Shown one piece after another: positions 1-4,991 of a DNA stretch of 10,132 nucleotides. Under the pieces are notes generated by a model. It saw nothing but the letters and a program-made list of their open reading frames with translations, was not told the DNA's origin and ran no database searches. The stretch comes from Solirubrobacterales bacterium (GTDB lineage Bacteria > Actinomycetota > Thermoleophilia > Solirubrobacterales > Solirubrobacteraceae): the NCBI GenBank assembly GCA_003244035.1, contig QHBV01000211.1, positions 3,731 to 13,862 of the forward strand, given 5' to 3'. The first letter of the stretch is position 1. Every line of letters starts with the position of its first letter. A program made the position numbers and the translations under genes.

Positions 1-155
1 AGCTGGGAGAGCGCGAGCCGTGCGCCGCGCGCCCCCTCCCCGGCCAGCGTCTGGAGCCGCGCCCGGCGCGAGCGAACGAGCGCGTACTCGGCGATCACGA
101 AGAAGGCGTTGACCAGCACGAGGAGGCCGGTGAGGATGATCAGCAGCGCCTTCAC
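1..155 (-). CDS. DUF21/CNNM-type (HlyC/CorC family) membrane protein, N-terminal fragment
   Basis: This is the first 51 codons of a gene that runs off the left edge. The GTG start at 155 is followed by a hydrophobic helix (residues 3-24) and the sequence NAFFVIAEYALVRSRR (16-31), the hallmark opening of the DUF21 transmembrane domain of HlyC/CorC/CNNM proteins. In this family DUF21 is usually followed by a CBS pair and a CorC_HlyC domain, and members are linked to Mg2+/Co2+ or Na+ export and membrane integrity. Those later domains lie outside the window, so the exact subfamily cannot be told. No clear Shine-Dalgarno precedes the GTG. An eight-codon reading frame starting at ATG 178 ends in TGA overlapping this GTG. 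A possible extended -10 (TGC then TACGGT) lies at 202-194 on the minus strand. The gene diverges from the Uma2 gene. Confidence 0.8.
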   Translation of the reverse strand, partial: MKALLIILTGLLVLVNAFFVIAEYALVRSRRARLQTLAGEGARGARLALSQ

Positions 156-252
156 CGGCGGGGTGGATCGTCGTTCATCGCAGCGACGAGCGAACCGTAG
201 CAGTCACCGCCGCGGCGCCGATCAGGGGGCGAAAGCCGCTTGCCGGCCGCTC

Positions 253-258
253 TAGGAT
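253..258 (+). promoter_or_regulatory. Possible -10 element (TAGGAT) of a leaderless Uma2 transcript
   Basis: TAGGAT matches TANNNT and lies exactly 8 nt before the ATG at 267, the spacing expected if transcription starts on or next to the start codon. The same bases contain AGGA, which could instead act as a Shine-Dalgarno, so the reading is ambiguous. No convincing -35 is seen. Confidence 0.3.
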
Positions 259-266
259 GTGAGGCG

Positions 267-836
267 ATGAGCACTGAGACCCGCACGCGCATCACGGTTC
301 AGGAGTTCGAGAAGCTCGACAACCCCCGTTACACCCAGCTGATCGATGGTGAGATCGTCTTGAACGCGCCGAAGCGACCGCACCAGCTGTTGGTCCTGCG
401 CATCGTCGACGCGCTGCACGATTGGACCAAGGCTGGGGCCGGGCGCGGCATGGCATGGCTCTCGCTCGAAGTGGAGATCGACCAGCACAACCTGTACGAG
501 CCCGACGTGCTGTGGGCCTCGCACGCCCGCATGGCAGAGCTCCGCGACGACCAGGACCTGGTGCCGGACCTGTGCGTCGAGGTCCGCTCGCCCTCGACCT
601 GGCGCTACGACGTCGGGATCAAGAAGGCCAAGTACGAGCAGCGCGGCCTGCCCGAGCTGTGGGTTGTGGACACGAAGGCCGAGAGCGTCCTCGTCTACCG
701 CCGCTCGAACCCGCATTCGCGCGAGTTCGACGTCACGCTCCAGCTCGCGCGCGCCGAAACGCTCACCTCCGCGCTGCTCCCCGGCTTTGCCTACGAGCTG
801 GAGGAGCTGTTCACGCCGCTGCGCCCGCCGCGCTGA
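267..836 (+). CDS. Uma2 family (DUF820) PD-(D/E)XK nuclease-like protein
   Basis: The 189-aa product is the usual size for Uma2/DUF820 proteins, which have a PD-(D/E)XK restriction-endonuclease-like fold. Most members have no proven substrate. Visible family features are YTQLIDGEIV (22-31), YEPD with Asp80, DLCVEVRSPST (101-111) with Glu105, the following D/K helix (Asp115, Lys119/120, Lys122, Tyr123), and the closing GLPELWVVD (127-135). Asp80, Glu105 and the lysines are the probable active-site set. The ATG at 267 is preferred over an upstream TTG at 240, because the family begins near here and either AGGA or a -10-like TAGGAT precedes it suitably. There is no methyltransferase or toxin partner next to it, so it looks like a solitary copy, as is common in this family. 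Its stop lies 4 bp from the end of the convergent dehydratase gene. Confidence 0.87.
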   Translation: MSTETRTRITVQEFEKLDNPRYTQLIDGEIVLNAPKRPHQLLVLRIVDALHDWTKAGAGRGMAWLSLEVEIDQHNLYEPDVLWASHARMAELRDDQDLVPDLCVEVRSPSTWRYDVGIKKAKYEQRGLPELWVVDTKAESVLVYRRSNPHSREFDVTLQLARAETLTSALLPGFAYELEELFTPLRPPR

Positions 837-840
837 AGCC

Positions 841-1122
841 CTACGTCAGCCCGTCGACCTTCCCCGCCAGCTCAAAGTCCGCCTCGGTCAGCCCCCCGGC
901 CGAGTGGTTGATCAGCGACAGCCTGACCTTGTTCCACCCGTGTACGAGGATGTCCGGGTGGTGGTTGGCCTCCTCGGCCACCTCGGCCACGCGGTTGACG
1001 AACGCGATCGCGCTCGCGAAGTCCTCGAGCTTGTACTCGCGCACGATCTCCTCGCCTTCCCGCGTCCACTTGCTCCCCGCCAGCCGCGCTTCGATCTCCT
1101 GCTCGCTCAACCGCTCTGCCAT
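841..1122 (-). CDS. phhB: Pterin-4-alpha-carbinolamine dehydratase
   Basis: This 93-aa protein has the normal full length of a bacterial pterin-4a-carbinolamine dehydratase. The enzyme dehydrates 4a-hydroxytetrahydrobiopterin to quinonoid dihydropterin, recycling the pterin cofactor of aromatic amino acid hydroxylases. Stand-alone copies in bacteria may also act in other pterin pathways. The family signature is complete: Glu50, then HHP (54-56), Trp63, His73 and Asp82 at the expected spacings. The ATG at 1122 is preceded by AAGGAG about 6 nt upstream, one of the few clear Shine-Dalgarno sites in the window. A long open frame continues upstream to 2163, but that part is antisense to the BtuF-like gene. 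No aromatic amino acid hydroxylase is visible nearby. The gene diverges from the 1144 gene with only 21 bp between start codons, so its promoter must lie inside that neighbour; TACGAT at 1155-1150 is a candidate -10. Confidence 0.93.
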   Translation of the reverse strand: MAERLSEQEIEARLAGSKWTREGEEIVREYKLEDFASAIAFVNRVAEVAEEANHHPDILVHGWNKVRLSLINHSAGGLTEADFELAGKVDGLT

Positions 1123-1155
1123 ATCGTTCTCCTTGAGTAGCTCATGAGAATCGTA
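1122..1155. promoter_or_regulatory. Overlapping divergent promoter region (phhB / BtuF-like gene)
   Basis: Only 21 bp separate the two divergent start codons. A TANNNT hexamer on the plus strand (TATCGT, 1122-1127) sits on the phhB start codon and could serve the 1144 gene. Another on the minus strand (TACGAT, 1155-1150) sits in codons 3-4 of the 1144 gene and could serve phhB, giving a leader of about 20 nt with the AAGGAG site. If both are real, the two polymerases would compete for the same DNA. No canonical -35 is visible for either. Confidence 0.3.
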
Positions 1156-2034
1156 AGCCTTGTCCCGTCGGCGACCGAGATGCTGTTCGCGCTCGGCCTC
1201 GGACCCGACCTTATCGCCGTCACCCACGAGTGCGACTATCCGGACGCGGCGCAGGAGCTGCCGAGGGTCACGCGCGACGTCCTCCCCGAGGGGCTGAGCG
1301 CGGCCGCAATCGATGCCGCGGTGAAGGAGCGCACGCTCGCGGGCCAGTCGATCTACGAGCTCGATGCCGACCTGCTGAGCGACCTTCGCCCCGAGTTGAT
1401 CGTGACCCAGGCGCTGTGCTCGGTGTGCGCCGTCTCCTACGAGGACGTGCGCGCGATCGCCGCGGAGCTTGACCCTCGCCCGCAGGTGATCGCGCTCGAT
1501 CCCCACACGATCGGCGAGGTGCTCGCCGACGCCGCGACGCTCGCGCAGGCGACCGGGCGCAGGCAAGCCGCGGCTGAGCTCGTTCGAGACGCGACCGCGC
1601 GGATCGACCGGATCAGGCTCGCGGTCCGGGGCGCCAGACGCCCGCGGGTGGCCGCGCTCGAGTGGCTCGACCCTCCGTTCGCCGCCGGCCACTGGACGCC
1701 GCAGCTGATCGAGTGCGCCGGCGGCGAGGACGTGCTCGGCTACGCCGGCGAGCCCTCGCAGCAGCAGACCTGGGCGCAGGTCGGCGCCTCCCAGCCGGAC
1801 ATCGCGATCGTGATGCCGTGCGGCTACGACCTCGAGATCGCCCATCGGGAAGCCGAGATGCATCGCGCCGAGCTTGCCGTGCTCGGCGCGGGCCAGGTCG
1901 TCGCCGTCGACGCCGCGTCCTACTTCTCCCGACCCGGTCCGCGGATCGTCGACGGTCTCGAGCTGCTCGCCCACATCCTGCACCCCGAGCTCGTGCCGCA
2001 GGCGCCGGGCGAGGTGCTCACGGTCGCGCTGTGA
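1144..2034 (+). CDS. BtuF-like (helical backbone metal receptor) cobalamin/metal-binding protein without signal peptide
   Basis: This 296-aa protein belongs to the TroA-like/COG0614 substrate-binding fold of BtuF and related cobalamin- and siderophore-binding proteins. It opens with MRIVSLVPSATEMLFALGLG (1-20), the classic BtuF start. It continues with ECDYP (29-33), TRDVLPEG (43-50), a conserved Cys pair in LCSVCAV (91-97), the RPRVAALEWLDPPFAAGHW region (166-184), and IVMPCGYD (222-229). There is no signal peptide, lipobox or export-competent N-terminus, because the first strand starts at residue 2. No permease or ATPase lies next to it. It therefore probably acts in the cytoplasm or is a stand-alone binding protein, and the ligand is not established. 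The ATG at 1144 is required by the conserved first strand; only a weak GAG precedes it. Its last 17 bp overlap the convergent glycosyltransferase gene. Confidence 0.85.
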   Translation: MRIVSLVPSATEMLFALGLGPDLIAVTHECDYPDAAQELPRVTRDVLPEGLSAAAIDAAVKERTLAGQSIYELDADLLSDLRPELIVTQALCSVCAVSYEDVRAIAAELDPRPQVIALDPHTIGEVLADAATLAQATGRRQAAAELVRDATARIDRIRLAVRGARRPRVAALEWLDPPFAAGHWTPQLIECAGGEDVLGYAGEPSQQQTWAQVGASQPDIAIVMPCGYDLEIAHREAEMHRAELAVLGAGQVVAVDAASYFSRPGPRIVDGLELLAHILHPELVPQAPGEVLTVAL

Positions 2035-3199
2035 GCTCGCGCCCGAGCGCCTTGCCATAGACGGAGACCAGCTGGTCCGCGCTGCGTGCCCAGCTGAACT
2101 CGCTCGCCTGCTGCGAGCCCGCGGCTCGCAGCCGGGTGCGGAGCTCCTCGTCGCCCACCACACGTCCGATCGCGTGCGCCATCTGCTCGGCGTCGTCAGG
2201 GTCGAGCGCTACGGCGGCGGACCCACACACCTCCTCCAGCGAGCAGCGCAGCGAGCTGGCCACGGGGCACCCACTGGCCATTGCCTCGAGCGGCGGCAGA
2301 CCGAATCCCTCGTAGCGGCTGGGGAAGACCAGCGCCGTGGCCGCCCGGTAGAGGGCCGGCAGAACGGCGTCAGGGACGAGCTCCAGATGACGCACACGAT
2401 CTCCGAGTCCGCGCTCCGCCGCGGCGGACATCAACCACCGCCGGCGCCCGAAGGTCGCCCCCGTGCAGACGAGCGCCAGGTCCCGGTCGGCGCAGGCCGC
2501 CAGCGCATCGAGCAGCCCGATGTGGTTCTTGTGCGCCCATAAGCTCGCCGGGTAGTAGACAAAGCGCCCCGGAAGGTGCAGCGGCGCGAGCAGTCCAGGG
2601 TCCTGCGGCGAGGGCTGCGGGGTGAACCGAGCTCGGTCGACGCCGGGGTGCACGGTGGCGATCCGCTCCGGGAGTACGCCAACCACTTCGATGATCCGCG
2701 CCCGCGCGTGATCGCTGTCGGTGACGACGAAGGTCGCCTGCCGGGCGGGCCGGTCATACATCACCGATCGCCAGCGCCTCTGCGCGGGCGTGAAGGCGTG
2801 CGGCAGGTCGTGATACTGGACATCGTGCAGCGTCATCGCCGTCGGGCGCCTGACCGCCGGCACGTTGAGGGTCATCGGGTAGTGCACAAGCTCTACGTCT
2901 GCCGAGAGCTGGAGCTCCAGCCGTCGCGGTGCGAGCGCGGCAGCGCCCATCGCCAACCGCTTACGGGCCCTGCCACGACCAACCCGGTACCCCCGCGCGC
3001 GCACGAGCGCAACCGAATCCGGAACTTGGTCCTTGAGCCCGCGCCACCCGTGCTCGTTGATCAAGACCTCTACCCGCACTGAATCCGGGCGCTTGCCCAG
3101 CTCCCTGATCAGCTCGCGCGCATACGTCCACGACCCGGTCCATTGGTCGTGGGTGAGCAGGCTGATCGCGATCTGCGCCGGCTTTGCGCAATCGCTCAC
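2018..3199 (-). CDS. Glycosyltransferase family 4 (GT-B fold)
   Basis: This 393-aa protein is a retaining GT-B glycosyltransferase of family 4, transferring a sugar from a nucleotide donor. The N-terminal acceptor domain starts near residue 10 and includes MTLHDVQYHDLP (122-133). The C-terminal donor domain contains HPGVDRARF (184-192), YYPASLWAHKNH (215-226), LALVCTG (241-247), and ALVFPSRYEGFGLPPLEAMA (289-308) with the E-x7-E pair Glu297/Glu305. No membrane segment or signal is seen, so it is probably cytoplasmic or peripheral. Donor and acceptor cannot be read from sequence; envelope polysaccharide or glycolipid synthesis is likely. The GTG start at 3199 lies 3 bp after the rhomboid stop, so translation is probably coupled; this is the last gene of the minus-strand operon. 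It overlaps the end of the BtuF-like gene by 17 bp tail to tail. Confidence 0.9.
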   Translation of the reverse strand: MSDCAKPAQIAISLLTHDQWTGSWTYARELIRELGKRPDSVRVEVLINEHGWRGLKDQVPDSVALVRARGYRVGRGRARKRLAMGAAALAPRRLELQLSADVELVHYPMTLNVPAVRRPTAMTLHDVQYHDLPHAFTPAQRRWRSVMYDRPARQATFVVTDSDHARARIIEVVGVLPERIATVHPGVDRARFTPQPSPQDPGLLAPLHLPGRFVYYPASLWAHKNHIGLLDALAACADRDLALVCTGATFGRRRWLMSAAAERGLGDRVRHLELVPDAVLPALYRAATALVFPSRYEGFGLPPLEAMASGCPVASSLRCSLEEVCGSAAVALDPDDAEQMAHAIGRVVGDEELRTRLRAAGSQQASEFSWARSADQLVSVYGKALGRELTARP

Positions 3200-3202
3200 C
3201 GC

Positions 3203-4048
3203 CTACCCGCCGAAGCCGATCCCGTTCGGGGTCAGGCCGGCGCCGCCGGCGACCGCGATCGCGCCGGCGATACTGACCACGGCCACCACCAGGCAGCCCC
3301 CGAGTGCGAGCGCCGGCATCCGTCGGTGCTCGGCGAGCTCGACAATCAGCAGCCCTGTGAACAGGCCGCCGATCAGCCCGCCGAGGTGGCCGCCGATCGA
3401 GATCCCGCGGAAGCTGACCGAGAAGAACAGGTTGACAACGAGCACCACGCCGAGACCGCTCTGCCAGATCGAGATGCCCCGGTCCCGCGCGATCACGATC
3501 AGCGCCCCGAAGATCCCGAAGATCGCCGTCGACGCGCCGACCGTCGGCACCGCGGGCTGGAACAGCAGCGCACCGAAGGACCCGGCCAGCAGCGACGCGA
3601 GGTAGATCGCGGCGAAGTTCACGCGTCCGATCGCCGGCTCGAGCGACATCCCGACGAAGTACAGCGACAGCATGTTGATGAAGATGTGCGGCAGCCCGTC
3701 GTGGAGGAACCCGCTGGTCAGGATGCGCCAGTACTCGTGTTGCTGCGCGATCAGCGGGCCGAACAGAGCGCCCTTGGTGAACACCGTGCCGCCACCGCCG
3801 CCGCCGAGCGACGCTCCCGACACGGTCTCGGCGACGAACGCGAGGACGTTGATCGCGATCAGCGCCTGGGTGACCAGCGGAGGGGCGGAGATCGAGCGGA
3901 CCGTCTTGACCTTGGTGCGCTCGCGCGAGCACTCGGGGCAGCGCATGCCGACGGACGTGGGAGTCATGCAATCCGGGCAGATCGGCCGTCCACAGGAGGA
4001 GCACGAGACCCGCGTCTCGCGCGAGGAGTGTCGGTAGCAGACGGCCAC
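3203..4048 (-). CDS. Rhomboid family intramembrane serine protease with N-terminal zinc-binding (B-box-like) domain
   Basis: This 281-aa membrane protease cleaves transmembrane helices of partner proteins inside the lipid bilayer. Residues 1-42 hold eight putative zinc ligands: Cys4, His7, Cys16, Cys19, Cys24, Cys27, Cys37 and Cys40. They resemble the B-box/zinc-ribbon module found on many actinobacterial rhomboids. The rhomboid core follows with about six helices. It contains YWRILTSGFLH (106-116), HIFIN (121-125, the oxyanion-stabilising His and Asn), GASTAIFG (171-178) with nucleophile Ser173, and GGHLGGLIGG (219-228) with catalytic His221. A hydrophobic C-terminal helix near 246-270 precedes a Gly-rich end. 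A run of Gly (82-87) lies in the first periplasmic loop. The GTG at 4048 starts directly before the zinc module; the open frame upstream is antisense/out-of-frame noise. It begins 11 bp after the single-TM protein gene, with a hairpin over the junction. Confidence 0.92.
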   Translation of the reverse strand: MAVCYRHSSRETRVSCSSCGRPICPDCMTPTSVGMRCPECSRERTKVKTVRSISAPPLVTQALIAINVLAFVAETVSGASLGGGGGGTVFTKGALFGPLIAQQHEYWRILTSGFLHDGLPHIFINMLSLYFVGMSLEPAIGRVNFAAIYLASLLAGSFGALLFQPAVPTVGASTAIFGIFGALIVIARDRGISIWQSGLGVVLVVNLFFSVSFRGISIGGHLGGLIGGLFTGLLIVELAEHRRMPALALGGCLVVAVVSIAGAIAVAGGAGLTPNGIGFGG

Positions 4049-4052
4049 GCTG

Positions 4053-4071
4053 CCGGAAGCTATCGCTCCGG
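4053..4071 (-). promoter_or_regulatory. Hairpin spanning the stop codon and start region before the rhomboid gene
   Basis: On the mRNA strand, CCGGAGC and GCTTCCGG can pair (7 bp, one bulged base) around a GATA tetraloop. The 5' arm contains GGAG, the only Shine-Dalgarno-like motif before the rhomboid GTG at 4048. The stop codon of the upstream gene overlaps the loop. There is no U-tract, so it is not an intrinsic terminator. It may make rhomboid translation depend on ribosomes finishing the upstream gene. Confidence 0.35.
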
Positions 4072-4410
4072 GAGGACGCGCCGCGTCTCCGCGGCGACGT
4101 CCTTGAGCGTGCGCTCGGCCAGCTCGAGCAGGTTGCCCGAGCCCCGCCTGTGCGCGCGGTAACGGCCGCGGACCCGGAGCACGACCAGCGCGGTCCCGGC
4201 GCTCGCGCCGAGCACGACCGCGGCGGCGGGTCGCACCCATTTGCGCGGATCGCGCATCGCCGAGAGCTCCCACGACTCGAGCTCGTCCTGGGCCAATTCG
4301 GTCAGGTTCACGAGCGTCCGCTCGAGCCGCCGGACGAGGTCGGCCGGAGGCTCGACCGGAGTCAACGCCTGGCGCAACAGCCCTTCGAAGTCCGCGGCGG
4401 TGGCGTTCAT
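4060..4410 (-). CDS. Small single-pass membrane protein of unknown family, coupled to the sigma factor gene
   Basis: I do not recognise the family of this 116-aa protein. Residues 1-50 form an acidic, leucine-rich helical region (LTPVEPPADLVRRLERTL, 16-33, then acidic 37-48). It is followed by one transmembrane helix, about 59-80, flanked by positive residues on both sides, and an Arg-rich stretch with a final helix (93-113). There is no zinc anti-sigma (HxxxCxxC) motif. Its ATG overlaps the sigma factor stop as ATGA, the arrangement typical of sigma / anti-sigma pairs, and a rhomboid protease gene follows 11 bp downstream. By context it is a candidate membrane anchor or anti-sigma-like regulator of the sigma factor, but sequence alone does not show this. 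Topology is uncertain because charges do not clearly favour one side. Confidence 0.78.
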   Translation of the reverse strand: MNATAADFEGLLRQALTPVEPPADLVRRLERTLVNLTELAQDELESWELSAMRDPRKWVRPAAAVVLGASAGTALVVLRVRGRYRAHRRGSGNLLELAERTLKDVAAETRRVLPER

Positions 4411-4970
4411 CCGCGCTGCCCCAGTCGCGTCTCGTCCGCGGTCTCGCCGACCATCCCCTCGAGCTGGCGAATCGCGCGGTGCAGCAGCACCTTGGTGGCT
4501 CCGTCGCTGCGGCCGAGCGCCCGGGCGATCTCGCGGTTGTCCATTCCCAGCGCAAAGCGCATGATCAGCGCCTCACGGCGGTCATCGGGGAGCTGCTGGA
4601 CGCCCTCGAGGATCGCCTTGAGCTCCTCGCGACCCTCCACCAGGGATTCCGTTGTGTGGGGCGCGGAGATCGTCCCGGCGTCCTCGATCGCGGACTCAGG
4701 TCTGCGCGCGCGGTCGCGATAGAAGTTGGCAGCCAGGTTGTGGGCGATCCGGATGAGCCACGGTCGCAGCGGGCGCCCGTCCGATTCCCGCAACGCGCGC
4801 TCGAAGTGACGGTAGGCCTGCAGGAAGGTCTGCTCGGTGAGGTCCTCCGCGTCGTGATGATTGCCGACCCGGTAGTAGCTGTACGAATAGACATCGCGAA
4901 GGTGCGCGCGGTAGCACTCGGTGAAGCGAGCGTCGAGCTCTGCCTTGCTCGCTGGTAGATGGTCCGCCAC
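4407..4970 (-). CDS. RNA polymerase ECF-type sigma-70 family sigma factor
   Basis: This 187-aa protein has the two-domain layout of ECF (group 4) sigma factors, which direct RNA polymerase to a small set of promoters. Region 2 spans about residues 13-90: the YRAHLRDVYSYSYYRVGN helix, DAEDLTEQTFLQAYRHF (40-56) as region 2.2, and PWLIRIAHNLAANFYRDRAR (69-88) as the -10 recognition and melting part. Region 4 spans about 120-175: LPDDRREALIMRFALGMDNR (126-145) and the helix-turn-helix REIARALGRSDGATKVLLHR (145-164). The GTG at 4970 is the only start in frame after the stop of plsC-gpsA; an ATG at 4975 is in another frame. The gene starts 21 bp after plsC-gpsA. A -10-like TACGCT lies 8 nt before it, so it may also have its own leaderless promoter. 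Confidence 0.93.
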   Translation of the reverse strand: MADHLPASKAELDARFTECYRAHLRDVYSYSYYRVGNHHDAEDLTEQTFLQAYRHFERALRESDGRPLRPWLIRIAHNLAANFYRDRARRPESAIEDAGTISAPHTTESLVEGREELKAILEGVQQLPDDRREALIMRFALGMDNREIARALGRSDGATKVLLHRAIRQLEGMVGETADETRLGQRG

Positions 4971-4978
4971 CGCATGGG

Positions 4979-4984
4979 AGCGTA
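4979..4984 (-). promoter_or_regulatory. Possible -10 element (TACGCT) of an internal leaderless promoter for the sigma factor gene
   Basis: On the minus strand TACGCT (4984-4979) lies 8 nt before the GTG at 4970, in the 21-bp gap after plsC-gpsA. This would let the sigma factor and downstream genes be expressed apart from the fused lipid enzyme. No Shine-Dalgarno is well placed for the GTG. No ECF-type autoregulatory -35 (GGAAC) was found. Confidence 0.35.
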
Positions 4985-4991
4985 CCTTCGC

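Noticed and set aside
1123..2163. Long open frame upstream of and in phase with phhB on the minus strand
   Set aside because: It is antisense to the clearly conserved BtuF-like gene, is Arg/Gly-rich as expected of shadow frames in GC-rich DNA, and phhB has its own ATG with a good AAGGAG.
4049..4555. N-terminal extension of the rhomboid frame to 4555
   Set aside because: It overlaps the single-TM protein and sigma factor genes in another frame, and its composition is typical of a shadow frame; the zinc module starts right at GTG 4048.
4973..4975. ATG just upstream of the sigma factor GTG
   Set aside because: It is out of frame with the sigma factor domains, so it cannot be the start.
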